This document shows positions 43,893 through 52,456 of a stretch of 64,000 bases of DNA, piece by piece (the first letter of the stretch is position 1; each line of letters begins with the position of its first letter). The notes below the pieces were generated by a model. That model saw only the letters and a list, made by a program, of their open reading frames with translations, ran no database searches and had not been told where the DNA came from. Made by a program: the position numbers and the translations under genes. Location: NCBI RefSeq assembly GCF_029846255.1, contig NZ_JARVWQ010000001.1:682001-746000 (forward strand), in the 5' to 3' direction. The DNA is from Amnibacterium sp. CER49. Lineage in GTDB: Bacteria; Actinomycetota; Actinomycetes; Actinomycetales; Microbacteriaceae.

Positions 43893-44729
43893 TCACTGGC
43901 CAGGGGGCGTGAGCGTCGGGCCCGGCGAGAGTGTTGTGCTTCCTCGCGGCGTCGGCGACGCAGCCGAAGCGGTCGAGGCCAGCGTCGGCGGCACGTATCG
44001 CGACGACTCCTTGGCAGCCGCGTCCGCCTCCGCGCGCGTCTTCAGCACGACGGCGATCACCAGCACGACGCAGATGAGGGCCATGAGCGCGAGGGCGCCG
44101 TACTGCAACCAGCGCCGATCAAAGGCACTCGAGCCGGCGCGCCCTCGCAGCCGGCTGCTCGACGTCGGCGACGACCACCCCGACCGCCGTTGCGGTTGAA
44201 CACGGTTCCCCTTGGGCTCTGAGGTTGGCCCCGGCGCTGCCTCCCCGGACGGAAGTACAGTGCTGGCGCCCGGTACGGCGGGCTCAGGCGCAGCAGGCAT
44301 GCGAGCAGGCATCGGAGCGGTCGCGGCGGGGCGCGGTGTTGCGTCGGGCGCCGAGGCGTCGATTACCGGCATCGGGCCCGTGCGGTTGTACGTCGGAGGC
44401 GGGGGGGCAACCGGCCCGGCGTCACCTCGCGCTGTGAAGGCCCGGCGGGCCGCCTCGACGGCCGGATCCGGAGCTGTGGGCAGGGTCGGCTGGTTTACTG
44501 AGGAGTGCCGCGACGCGCTGAGCGGTTCGGGCAGGTCGCTGAGGTCGACGTCCTCGCTGTCGGCGTACTCGTCAATCCCACGGACCGCCGAGTCGACCGG
44601 CAAGTGAGGCTGATCGAGCGGTTTGGCGTTTGCTGGGGCCGGCTTCTCCCGGCCGCCATCTCCCTCGGTCGACTTCAGCCGGGCGGCAACGTGGGGCAGG
44701 TCGGGATCGTGCTCGTCCGGATCGGTCAC
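43893..44729 (-). CDS. Copy 2 of duplicated single-pass membrane protein
   Basis: A 278-residue protein of no recognised family. The acidic N-terminus (VTDPDEHDPDLPHVAARL) is followed by EYADSEDVDLSDLPEPLSAS and a conserved box PAVEAARRAFTARGDAGPV. A Pro/Ala-rich disordered stretch with RTGPMPVIDAS comes next. Near the C-terminus is one transmembrane helix (LQYGALALMALICVVLVIAV) followed by VLKTRAEADAAAKESSRYV and a Ser/Thr/Pro tail. Topology is inferred as cytosolic N-terminus with a short exposed tail. GTG start at 44727-44729, conserved in all three copies; no good ribosome-binding site. Confidence 0.7.
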   Translation of the reverse strand: MTDPDEHDPDLPHVAARLKSTEGDGGREKPAPANAKPLDQPHLPVDSAVRGIDEYADSEDVDLSDLPEPLSASRHSSVNQPTLPTAPDPAVEAARRAFTARGDAGPVAPPPPTYNRTGPMPVIDASAPDATPRPAATAPMPARMPAAPEPAVPGASTVLPSGEAAPGPTSEPKGNRVQPQRRSGWSSPTSSSRLRGRAGSSAFDRRWLQYGALALMALICVVLVIAVVLKTRAEADAAAKESSRYVPPTLASTASAASPTPRGSTTLSPGPTLTPPGQ

Positions 44730-44816
44730 CTGTTCATCGTAGGGACGCGGTAGCCGCGTTCGACAGCGATGCATGGCTTCTCGTGATCCGTGAATCCCAG
44801 GGATCTGCCGGACCGT

Positions 44817-45125
44817 TCATTGCGCGACGGTAAGCGCCGACGATTTTCATAGAGATACGGGTTCGGTTGGATGCATGCGGGGGACGCCGACGGATCAGCG
44901 TCTGCGCGACGCCGATCGATGCGGTCGGTTCCTCGAGACCGATGCCGTTGAGCCGCAGCGAGGGCGCCCAGGCTGCTTGGGGCGCCGAACGTGCCGCGGC
45001 CGCAACGGGGCAGCAGCACCTCTCTGGGCGCGTGCTGATCGAAGAGGTCGGCGTGCGCGTCGCGGTGCGCCGCATACGGAGATCCGCGGGGTCGTACCGG
45101 AACGAGTCTCGCCGTGAGGCCCACC
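44817..45125 (-). pseudogene. FG-GAP protein gene, copy 2 (remnant with deletions)
   Basis: Fragments in two frames align with copy 1: DAHADLFDQHAPREVLLPRC with DKHANLLDQQVNGEVQLLLG, GTFGAPSSLG with ATFGAATSTG, and TASIGVAQTLIRR with TAPIDLGQTLTPS. It ends with the same SALTVAQ-stop at 44817-44837. Two internal deletions relative to copy 1 are evident. Traces continue toward 45300 without a usable frame. The stop lies 87 bases before copy 2 of the membrane gene. Confidence 0.68.
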
Positions 45126-45350
45126 GACCTTCAAGGAGGGCCATCTCAATTTCGCTGAGCGAAGGCGCCGAACCGACAACGACCTCGTTGGCACAACCCC
45201 TCCGACGGGTGCACTCTTCGCTTCCTCTGACCATTGACTGGTCGAGGACGTAGTGCCACCGTGGACCTTCTCCCAGCCGGCGGGGGCGAGCGCCACAATC
45301 CATTAACAGGCCCCTGACAGAAAAACCCTGCTACTGCTAGCGTTCGGTTC

Positions 45351-46391
45351 GTGCCCCCGAACGCTGACGCCGCAGCCGCGGGAGCATATCTCTCCGGTCA
45401 CGAGCGCCCGCGGAAGTACGTATTCGTGGCGTCGACCGGGGGGCATCTGGCACAGCTGCGCCGGTTCTCGAAGCGCATGAACGCGCATTCGGATTCGCTC
45501 TGGGTGACAACGAGGACCCCCCAGAGCGAATCCCTGCTCGAGGGCTGCCGCGTGCTGTACCTCCCCTACGTGGGCGCGCGCGATCCATTCGGCGTCCTCC
45601 GCACCTTCCGACAGTCCGGCCGGCTGTTCATCAACGAGCGCTTCGATGTCGCTATCAGCACCGGCTCGGCCTTCGCCATCGGCGTGTTCGCGCAGGCGGC
45701 GCTGCACCACGTGCCACGCATCTTCGTCGAGAGCGTGAGCCGCGTCACCGGCCCGTCGATGTCGGGGCGGATCATCGCCCTTCTGCACCTCGCAGACCTC
45801 TACACGCAGCACAAGGGCTGGGCGACCGGTCGGTGGAAGCCGCACCCGAGCGTCCTCGCCGAATACGCGCCGGCACCTGCTGTCCAGCAGCCCCCGCCCG
45901 ACGTGGACGGGCACTCGGTGTTCGTCACGCTCGGCACGTTCCGTCGCTACCGGTTCGACAGCCTCGTCGAGGCGCTGCTCCGCACGGGGCTCGTAGGCCC
46001 CCGCACCACCTGGCAGCTCGGCGCGACGGACCGGTCCGACCTGCCCGGCCGCGTCGAGGTCGAGCTGAGCGCCGCCGAGTTCGAGACCGAGCTGTCACGC
46101 GCGGATGTGGTGGTGACGCACGCCGGTGTGGGCACGATCCTCTCCCTGCTCGAAGCCGGACGCTTCCCCGTGGTCGTGCCGAGGCGCCGCGCTCGCCACG
46201 AGCACGTCGACGACCACCAGAGCCAGATCGCGGACCTGCTTCGCTCGCTGGGCATCGCCCGCGTCGTCGAAGCGCCGGAGCTGACCCGCGAAGACCTGCT
46301 AGCGGCGACGACCATGAGCGTCGTACCCCGCGACTCGGTGCCACTACCCAGGCCCGAGGAATCCATCTCATCCGGAAGCGACCCATCATGA
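45351..46391 (+). CDS. Fused Alg14/Alg13-like (PssD/PssE) glycosyltransferase
   Basis: A 346-residue single-chain version of the two-subunit GT1/GT28-type enzymes. The N-terminal half matches Alg14/PssD (YVFVASTGGHLAQLRRFSKR; then ISTGSAFAIGVFAQAALHHV). The C-terminal half matches Alg13/PssE (SVFVTLGTFRRYRFDSLVEA; VVTHAGVGTILSLLEAGRFP; HVDDHQSQIADLL). In other exopolysaccharide loci these transfer glucuronate or GlcNAc to the lipid-linked acceptor, which fits the UDP-glucose dehydrogenase gene at 22 kb. The GTG start lacks a clear ribosome-binding site. Its stop overlaps the next ATG (ATGA). Confidence 0.85.
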   Translation: MPPNADAAAAGAYLSGHERPRKYVFVASTGGHLAQLRRFSKRMNAHSDSLWVTTRTPQSESLLEGCRVLYLPYVGARDPFGVLRTFRQSGRLFINERFDVAISTGSAFAIGVFAQAALHHVPRIFVESVSRVTGPSMSGRIIALLHLADLYTQHKGWATGRWKPHPSVLAEYAPAPAVQQPPPDVDGHSVFVTLGTFRRYRFDSLVEALLRTGLVGPRTTWQLGATDRSDLPGRVEVELSAAEFETELSRADVVVTHAGVGTILSLLEAGRFPVVVPRRRARHEHVDDHQSQIADLLRSLGIARVVEAPELTREDLLAATTMSVVPRDSVPLPRPEESISSGSDPS

Positions 46392-47464
46392 TCCGGCTCG
46401 GAATCGTCGGCCTCGGCAAGATGGGGCTCTCGCACTACGCCATCGCCAATTCGACGCCCGGCGCGCAAGTCGTCGCGGTATGCGACTCGTCGACGCTGCT
46501 TCTGGGATTCATCGACCGATACGGTCGGGTCAACACCTACACCTCGATGCCGGAGATGCTCGCCGCCGAGCGGCTCGACGGCGTCATCATCTCCACGCCG
46601 AATCACCTCCACGCGGAGATGGTGCGAACGGCGCTCGCCGCTGGGGTCGCCGTGTTCTGCGAGAAGCCGTTCACGCTCTCCGCTCACGAGTCCATCGATC
46701 TCACCGAGTTGGCGAGCGCGAACGGTCTGGTGACCCAGGTCGGCTACCACTACCGGTACGTGGCCACGTTCCAGGAGATGAAGCACCTGATCGAGGGCGG
46801 GGCGCTCGGCAAGGTCACGCACGCCGAGGCGGAGGCCTACGGTCCCGTGGTGGTCCGACCGGCGAACGCGACCTGGCGGAGCAAGAAGAGCGCAGGCGGC
46901 GGAGCCCTCTACGACTACGCACCGCACCCCATCAATCTGTTGACCTGGCTCTTCGGCGCACCGAAGACCGCGATCGGCACGGTGATGACCTCCGTCTTCT
47001 CGGCGGACACCGAGGACGAGGTGCTCGGTACCTTCCAGTGGCCCGACTCGCTGAGCGCGCACCTGAGCGTCAGCTGGTCGGACACCTCCGAGCGCAAGAT
47101 GGCCACCAAGGTCTCGCTCTGGGGCGCCGAGGGCAAGATCGTCGCCGATCGGCAGGAGATCCGCGTCTTCCTCCGGCACGCCGCGGAGACCTCGCGACGC
47201 GCCTACTCGGCGGGCTGGACGACCCTCAACATCGCCGAACTCACCCCGCCGGTGGCCTACTACCTTCGCGGCGAGGAGTACTCGCTCCAGATGGAGGACT
47301 TCGTCGCCCGGGTGCGGAACCGAGCGTTGGACGGTGTGAACGACTTCCGCTCCGCCGCCACCACCGACGAGGCCATCGAGCTGCTGACCGGGGCGAACAG
47401 CGGCCGTCAGCAGGAGATCGAGAAGGTCGTGGCTCCGCGCCGCCGACTCTGGGTGAGGAGCTGA
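46388..47464 (+). CDS. Gfo/Idh/MocA family oxidoreductase
   Basis: A 358-residue NAD(P)-dependent sugar dehydrogenase. The Rossmann start is MIRLGIVGLGKMGLSHYAIA; the signature lysine is in FCEKPFTLSAHES; GYHYRYVATFQEMKHLIEGG and GGGALYDYAPHPINLLTWLF form the C-terminal active-site part. Members in polysaccharide clusters modify UDP-sugars (for example oxidation at C3) or make unusual precursors. The ATG overlaps the previous gene as ATGA and the next gene starts one base after its stop, so the three are one operon. Confidence 0.88.
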   Translation: MIRLGIVGLGKMGLSHYAIANSTPGAQVVAVCDSSTLLLGFIDRYGRVNTYTSMPEMLAAERLDGVIISTPNHLHAEMVRTALAAGVAVFCEKPFTLSAHESIDLTELASANGLVTQVGYHYRYVATFQEMKHLIEGGALGKVTHAEAEAYGPVVVRPANATWRSKKSAGGGALYDYAPHPINLLTWLFGAPKTAIGTVMTSVFSADTEDEVLGTFQWPDSLSAHLSVSWSDTSERKMATKVSLWGAEGKIVADRQEIRVFLRHAAETSRRAYSAGWTTLNIAELTPPVAYYLRGEEYSLQMEDFVARVRNRALDGVNDFRSAATTDEAIELLTGANSGRQQEIEKVVAPRRRLWVRS

Positions 47465-47465
47465 C

Positions 47466-48341
47466 GTGCCCGACCGGCTCATCTTCGGCGACAACCAGTT
47501 CTTCGGCGTGAACCACATGTCGGAGGACAAAGCGCGTGCCCAGGCGATCAGGTTCCAGACCGACGACGCCGTTCTCGAGGTGCTGGAAGCAGCGAACCGC
47601 AACGGCATCCGGTCATTCATGTGCACGACGCACGACCGGCTCGGCAGCATCGTGCCGAGCGTTCTGCAGCGCCCGGAGGCGTTTCCGGATCAGCAGTTCC
47701 TCCCCTGCATGCCCTACGCCCACAAGTACTCGAACGCGATGGCGGAGCAGGGGATCATCGGTTCCCTGCAGGGCTTCCTGCCCGAGCGCGGCCGGATCGA
47801 AGCCCTCGTCCGGAGCGGCAGGTCACTCGCCTCGCGCGACATCGCGGGCGTCGCGACCTTGTTGATCGACGCCGAGATGCGCCCCTTCCGCAACGCTTCG
47901 ACCCCGGTCGTCTTCCTGCAGAACGTGACCGTCGACCTCATCCTGGGACTCGGGGCGTACGAGATCTTCCAGGTGTTCGCCGACCATGTGCGCACCCGCT
48001 ACAACGCCGAGCCCGGGTTCATCACGATGAACGTCCCACGCCTGCTCGACGCGCTCCGCATGCAGGAGATCGAGAACCCGCTCGTCTGCGCGAACGTCAA
48101 CAAGCTGGGCTTCCGCATGTCGGGCGGCGTCGAGGCCTATGAAGAGGCGCTGCGCCGCGCCGACTTCAGACTGATCGCGATGTCGATCTTCGCGTCGGGC
48201 GCGATCCCGCCGGCGGAGGCTGTGCGGTGGGTGTGCGGTCTTCCGAACATCGAGAGCATCGTGTTCGGAGCGTCGAGCGAGCGCAACATCGTCTCGACCC
48301 GCGACCTGGTCGAGACGTACTGGCGCCGCCAGCCGGTGTAA
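47466..48341 (+). CDS. Uncharacterised protein in sugar-modification operon
   Basis: A 291-residue soluble protein, GTG start one base after the oxidoreductase stop. It opens RLIFGDNQFFGVNHMSEDKA. It contains CTTHDRLGSIVPSVLQRPEA, FLPCMPYAHKYSNAMAEQGI, FITMNVPRLLDALRMQEIEN and CANVNKLGFRMSGGVEAYEE. It ends with GLPNIESIVFGASSERNIVS, a wording like the C-terminal strand of aldo/keto-reductase barrels. The alternating hydrophobic pattern suggests a TIM barrel, but no catalytic tetrad is identifiable. Tight coupling to the Gfo/Idh/MocA gene suggests joint action on a nucleotide sugar or its keto intermediate. Family not recognised. Confidence 0.6.
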   Translation: MPDRLIFGDNQFFGVNHMSEDKARAQAIRFQTDDAVLEVLEAANRNGIRSFMCTTHDRLGSIVPSVLQRPEAFPDQQFLPCMPYAHKYSNAMAEQGIIGSLQGFLPERGRIEALVRSGRSLASRDIAGVATLLIDAEMRPFRNASTPVVFLQNVTVDLILGLGAYEIFQVFADHVRTRYNAEPGFITMNVPRLLDALRMQEIENPLVCANVNKLGFRMSGGVEAYEEALRRADFRLIAMSIFASGAIPPAEAVRWVCGLPNIESIVFGASSERNIVSTRDLVETYWRRQPV

Positions 48342-48479
48342 GCGAACGGCAGGCAGTGAGGAGCCGACCGGCACGAGTTCGACCGCGCTCCCCACGACGG
48401 CTCTGCCCAAGCGAGGGCACCGGCCGGCGCGCCGGCCCGGGAGCCCCGCGCCGGCGCCGGCCAGGAAGCCCCGCCGCTC

Positions 48480-49928
48480 TCAGGCGGAAGGAGCCGGGCG
48501 TGCCTCGCCGAGTCCCGGGGCCGGACGGTGCTGCGGCGCTGCCGCCTCTTGCGCTAGGGGGGTCGGCGAGTAGCCGTACCCGTAGCCGTAGCCATACCCG
48601 TAGCCGTCCGTCGCCCGCTGCGGCGCCATCGATAGCACAGTGCCGGACACGGCGGCGCCGACGGCATCGAGCGACGCGAGCGAGGTGTGCACCGCATGCT
48701 TCGTCGTCTTGCCTGCTGCGACGACGAGCATCACGGTGCTGGCGGCCGGGGCGAGGGCCGCGGTGTCGGCGACCGGCACGAGCGGCGCCGAGTCGATGAC
48801 GACGAGGTCGTACTGCGCCTCGAGCTGGCGGACCAGGCCGCGCATCTCCTCGGACGCGAGCAGGTCGGTCGGATTCGGCGGGAGCGGACCAGCGGGGATG
48901 ACGTCCAGCTGCCCGTCCCCCCAGTGCTGCACGGCTTCGGAAAGGCCCACCCGTCCGATGAGGAGGTCGCTGAGACCCACACCGCCGTCGATGCCGAAGT
49001 ACGGCGCGACTGAGGGCTTGCGCAGGTCGGCGTCGACGACGACGACCCGCGCCCCCGCATTCGCCGCGACCAGCGCAAGGTTCGCGGCGATGGTGCTCTT
49101 CCCCTCGCCGGGCCCCGGCGAGGTGACGATCACGCTCGTACGCTTCGCGAGCGTCGAGAGGTACCGCAGGTTCGTGCGCAGGCGCCGGAACTCCTCGACG
49201 CGGCGCCCGGAGCGCGGGTCGGTGCCGGTCAGTAGCGCGTGGCTGAACGCGCGCAGGTCGTAGGCGACGGCGCCGAGCGACGGGGATCTCACCAGGTCGC
49301 TCAGGTCGCTGACGCTGCGCACCTTGGTGTCGAGGAGGTTGCGCAGGAAGACGAACAGCACGCCCAGCACGAGCCCGAGCGCTGCGCCGATGGCGAGGTA
49401 GAGCGGCAGGTTCGGGGACGACGGCGCAGTCGGCGGATCGGCCGGCTGCAGCATCGTGATCTTGACGGGGCTCTCGCCGCTCTTCACGTTCTGCGGCGCG
49501 ATGCGCGACACCGCGTCGACGAAGGTGCGGGAGATCGCGTTCGAGAGGGCCGCGGCCCGGTTCGGCGAAGGGTCGGTGACGCCGATCGTGATGATGACCG
49601 TGTTCGGCGGGATGCTCGTCGTGACGTTCTTCGCGAACTCACGCACCGGCTGCTGGATCCTGAACGCCTTGCGCACGGGCTCGAGCACGAGGGCCGTCGG
49701 GACGATGTCGGCGTACGACTTCACCTGATCCTGCGCGAAGGTACCGCCCTGCGTGAGGTCGGAGGCCGTGTTCGCCGACTGCGTCGACACGAAGACCTCG
49801 CTGACTGCGTTGTACCCAGGCCGCTGCACGAGGGAGAGCGCGGTCGCACCGATCAGGCCCAGGAGCAGGACCGCCACGATCGTGGGCCACCCCCGCCGGA
49901 GCACGGTCAACGCGTCAGTCAGTTCCAT
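48480..49928 (-). CDS. Wzz/BY-kinase with YG-repeat tail
   Basis: A 482-residue polysaccharide co-polymerase/tyrosine kinase. The Wzz part lies between helices at about 15-33 and 173-196 (GYNAVSEVFVSTQSANTASD). The kinase has Walker A TSPGPGEGKSTIAANLA (about 267-283), Walker A' VVVDADLRKP and Walker B LVVIDSAPLVPVADTA. The C-terminal phospho-acceptor cluster is a strict YG repeat, DGYGYGYGYGYGYSPT, with six tyrosines. The repeat is encoded by near-identical hexamers and could vary in length by slippage. Last gene of the murA-like operon; a hairpin and TTGACG box upstream hint at its own promoter. Confidence 0.91.
   Translation of the reverse strand: MELTDALTVLRRGWPTIVAVLLLGLIGATALSLVQRPGYNAVSEVFVSTQSANTASDLTQGGTFAQDQVKSYADIVPTALVLEPVRKAFRIQQPVREFAKNVTTSIPPNTVIITIGVTDPSPNRAAALSNAISRTFVDAVSRIAPQNVKSGESPVKITMLQPADPPTAPSSPNLPLYLAIGAALGLVLGVLFVFLRNLLDTKVRSVSDLSDLVRSPSLGAVAYDLRAFSHALLTGTDPRSGRRVEEFRRLRTNLRYLSTLAKRTSVIVTSPGPGEGKSTIAANLALVAANAGARVVVVDADLRKPSVAPYFGIDGGVGLSDLLIGRVGLSEAVQHWGDGQLDVIPAGPLPPNPTDLLASEEMRGLVRQLEAQYDLVVIDSAPLVPVADTAALAPAASTVMLVVAAGKTTKHAVHTSLASLDAVGAAVSGTVLSMAPQRATDGYGYGYGYGYGYSPTPLAQEAAAPQHRPAPGLGEARPAPSA
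48569..48606 (-). repeat. Hexameric YG-codon repeat
   Basis: Six tandem Tyr-Gly codon pairs (TAC/TAT GGC/GGG) encode the autophosphorylation tail of the BY-kinase. Unit number could change by replication slippage. Confidence 0.7.
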
Positions 49929-49985
49929 CGAGGACTCCTCGTTCGGGCGCTACGAGCCGACGGCCACCGCCGTCGCATGAAATCG

Positions 49986-50011
49986 GCAGCGGGGCGGGTT
50001 CCTCCCGCTGC
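49986..50011 (-). promoter_or_regulatory. Hairpin in the BY-kinase leader
   Basis: GCAGCGGG (49986-49993) pairs perfectly with CCCGCTGC (50004-50011) around a 10-base loop, between the polymerase stop and the BY-kinase start. It could terminate or attenuate read-through. TTGACG at 50064-50059 is a possible -35 just upstream. Confidence 0.45.
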
Positions 50012-50060
50012 TCCGTTATTAGAACGTCTTCACGTACTGAGTACAAGCCATTCCTCCGCG

Positions 50061-51416
50061 TCAAGAAAGTATCGATGTGCTCTTGCCATCCGGGGAACCG
50101 GCGGCACCGATCAGCGCAACCCGCTGGCGCGCGCGACTGGTGGTCCGGCGAGGCTGGACGGTGGCCTCCTGCAGCTCGGCGGCGAGCACCAGGAAGGTCA
50201 ATGCGAGCACCGTGCTCGGCTTGCCGGCGTACTCCACGCCCGTCAGGCTCGCGAGCAGCGTCGTGAGCACCAGGAACAGCGAGTACGGCACGCGCTGGAG
50301 CCGCACCCGCACCCAGATGGCCCCGACGAGCTGTGCGAGCACGACCGCGACGGTGAACCAGACACCGAGCATCCCTGTCTCGAAATACGCCTGAAGGAAC
50401 GAGTCGTGTGCATGCGGAGCGCGGTAACGACCCCAATAGGCGTCGAACACCGGACTGATGAAGCTCGAGAACCCATATCCGAACGGTCCGGAACCTTGCG
50501 CCGCGGCGATGGTGCGCTCCCAGACGTTCGTGCGGCCACTGAGCGACAAATCGACACCGTCGGACCCGAGTGAGTTGAAGATGTCGGCGGCGTTCAACGC
50601 GCCCCACACGAGCAATCCGCCGACGACGACCCCGACGAGCACCCGGAGGATCGGTCCCCGCGTCATCCCGAGGGTGAGCACGAGCGCGATGATGATGTAG
50701 ACGGAGTTCAACCGCGCGAGGGCGGCCACGAACGCCAGCCCCAGCAGCACGAAGGCGAACCTCCGATAGACCGTCGATCCGGGCAGCAGCGAGCGGAATC
50801 GACCGTTGGCCATCGCGACGAGGCAGAGGCCGACCACCGTGCCCATCACGAGGCCGAGACGCTGCTGATGGTTGAACACCCCGCGGAGTTCGGGGACACC
50901 GAGCCCCGTGACATGCGTCTGGAAGGCACCATCGCCGAACACCAGGATGGCCGCGAAGGAGAGGAAGGCGAGCACGACAGCGACCTTCGTCACCATCCGC
51001 AGCTGCTCCTCGGCGCGCACGGTGCGGACGACGAACGTCGCGGTCCACAGGATCCCCGCGTAGACGACCTGCACGACCGTCGCGAGCGGGCTCACCGACC
51101 ACAGCGTCGAGAGGGCGCAATACAGGAGGTAGGCCAGGTACACGAGGTCCGGCCAGAAGAAGCGCGGCATCTCCTGGGTGCGGTCACGACGCAAGGACGT
51201 GATCGCGATGGCGATCGCGATCATCGCGAGCGCGCTCATGACCACGTTCCAGGGCTGGAAGTTGTCGAACGGGTTGGACATCTCGATCGAGCAGATCGCC
51301 AGCACCGTCACGGACGCCGCCCGCCGAACGCCCTGCCCCGCCCCGGGAGCGCCGGCTCCAGACGCGGTGGCGGGCGCAGCCCTTCCGCTCTGCACGACTC
51401 CCCTGCTCCCAGCCAT
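50061..51416 (-). CDS. wzy: Wzy-type polymerase / O-antigen ligase family, second set
   Basis: A 451-residue polytopic protein with about 12 helices. Family signs are CALSTLWSVSPLATVVQVVY, GVPELRGVFNHQQRLGLVMG, FVAALARLNSVYIIIALVLT, and the large loop DLSLSGRTNVWERTIAAAQG followed by GPFGYGFSSF and YRAPHAHDSFLQAYFETGML. The ATG at 51414-51416 lies seven bases after the GT2 stop; longer frames run into that gene. It differs strongly in sequence and codon use from the island polymerase at 32.4 kb, so it is a separate assembly line rather than a recent duplicate. Confidence 0.86.
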   Translation of the reverse strand: MAGSRGVVQSGRAAPATASGAGAPGAGQGVRRAASVTVLAICSIEMSNPFDNFQPWNVVMSALAMIAIAIAITSLRRDRTQEMPRFFWPDLVYLAYLLYCALSTLWSVSPLATVVQVVYAGILWTATFVVRTVRAEEQLRMVTKVAVVLAFLSFAAILVFGDGAFQTHVTGLGVPELRGVFNHQQRLGLVMGTVVGLCLVAMANGRFRSLLPGSTVYRRFAFVLLGLAFVAALARLNSVYIIIALVLTLGMTRGPILRVLVGVVVGGLLVWGALNAADIFNSLGSDGVDLSLSGRTNVWERTIAAAQGSGPFGYGFSSFISPVFDAYWGRYRAPHAHDSFLQAYFETGMLGVWFTVAVVLAQLVGAIWVRVRLQRVPYSLFLVLTTLLASLTGVEYAGKPSTVLALTFLVLAAELQEATVQPRRTTSRARQRVALIGAAGSPDGKSTSILS

Positions 51417-51423
51417 CGCCCCG

Positions 51424-52446
51424 CTACGCCCTCTGTCCGCGAGGAGAGGCGACGGAAGCGGCGCCGCCCTCGACGCCGAGCAGCCGGAACACGACGGCAC
51501 GGATCCTCGCAGCCCAGGTGCGGCCGAGCAGCGCGGCGAAGACGAGCAGCGCCACCCGGGGCAGGCGCCCTGTGATGTACGACCGAGCGATCTCCGTCGC
51601 GTCGTCGTACGCTCCCCACACCGCCGAACGGACGCTGCCCTTGAACAGCTTCTTCTGCAGCTTCGGGTCCTCGGGCGTCACCAGAGCCAGCGGCCCTTCG
51701 CTCCGAAGGCGCTCGACGAGACGCTCGCCCTCCCTGGGCGGCAGGGTCGCGACCCGCTGCGCGATGATCGAGTAGCGGCCGTGCACTGCGAGCTTCTTCG
51801 GGTCGTACGAGACGCCGTCGAACTGGATGTACCGGTCGTAGAGGTGCTCGGGCACCGTCGAGAACCGGCACAGCCTGATCATCCGCAGCCACAGGTCGTA
51901 GTCCTGGGCGTTCGTGAAGGCGGTGCGGTAGCCGCCCGCCTGCTCGTAGAAGCTGCGCCGCAGCATGACCTCACCGTGGGAGAAGACGTTGCCGCGGGTC
52001 ACGAGCCGCTCGAAGTCCATCGTCGTGGCGTCAGGGGTGCGGAGCCGCCGGGCCCCGGTCGCCTCGACGACGTTCGCGTAGTGGCAGCCGACGACGCCGA
52101 CACCCGGGTCGCCGTCGAGCAGCTCGGATTGCAGCCGGATGCGGCCGGGCAGGGAGACGTCGCCTGACCCTTGAATGGCGATGTACTCCCCCGTGGTCTG
52201 CGAGATCGCCTGTCGCAGCCCTGTGACGAAGCCGAGATTGCGCTCGTGCACCACGAAGCGCAGGCGCGGATCGTCGAGCTCGTCGGCCAGCCGCGCCAGC
52301 TCGTCGGCGGTCCCGTCCTTCGAGGCGTCATCGAACACGAGCAACTCGAGGTCGTCGTAGCTCTGCTCGAGAATCGAGGTGATGGTCCTGCGGAGGACCG
52401 ACCGCCGGTTGTAGTAGCCCGTGACCACGGACACCTTCGCGCTCAT
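51424..52446 (-). CDS. Family-2 glycosyltransferase
   Basis: A 340-residue GT-A enzyme: MSAKVSVVTGYYNRRSVLRR, LLVFDDASKDGTADELARLA, VHERNLGFVTGLRQAISQTT. The metal-site region reads IAIQGSGDVSLPGRI, with SGD where most relatives have a fuller acidic triad. The acceptor part has TNAQDYDLWLRMIRLCRFST. A C-terminal amphipathic segment (LPRVALLVFAALLGRTWAAR) may tether it to the membrane. ATG start ten bases after the flippase stop. Confidence 0.85.
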   Translation of the reverse strand: MSAKVSVVTGYYNRRSVLRRTITSILEQSYDDLELLVFDDASKDGTADELARLADELDDPRLRFVVHERNLGFVTGLRQAISQTTGEYIAIQGSGDVSLPGRIRLQSELLDGDPGVGVVGCHYANVVEATGARRLRTPDATTMDFERLVTRGNVFSHGEVMLRRSFYEQAGGYRTAFTNAQDYDLWLRMIRLCRFSTVPEHLYDRYIQFDGVSYDPKKLAVHGRYSIIAQRVATLPPREGERLVERLRSEGPLALVTPEDPKLQKKLFKGSVRSAVWGAYDDATEIARSYITGRLPRVALLVFAALLGRTWAARIRAVVFRLLGVEGGAASVASPRGQRA

Positions 52447-52456
52447 GCTGTCTCCA

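Larger units (their letters stand above)
41989..45125 (-). repeat. Tandem duplication of a two-gene unit
   Basis: Two head-to-tail units, each FG-GAP gene then membrane-protein gene on the minus strand with an identical 87-base spacing (42799-42885 and 44730-44816). Unit 1 spans 41989-43795 and unit 2 spans 43893-45125. Three of the four genes are broken. Confidence 0.72.
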
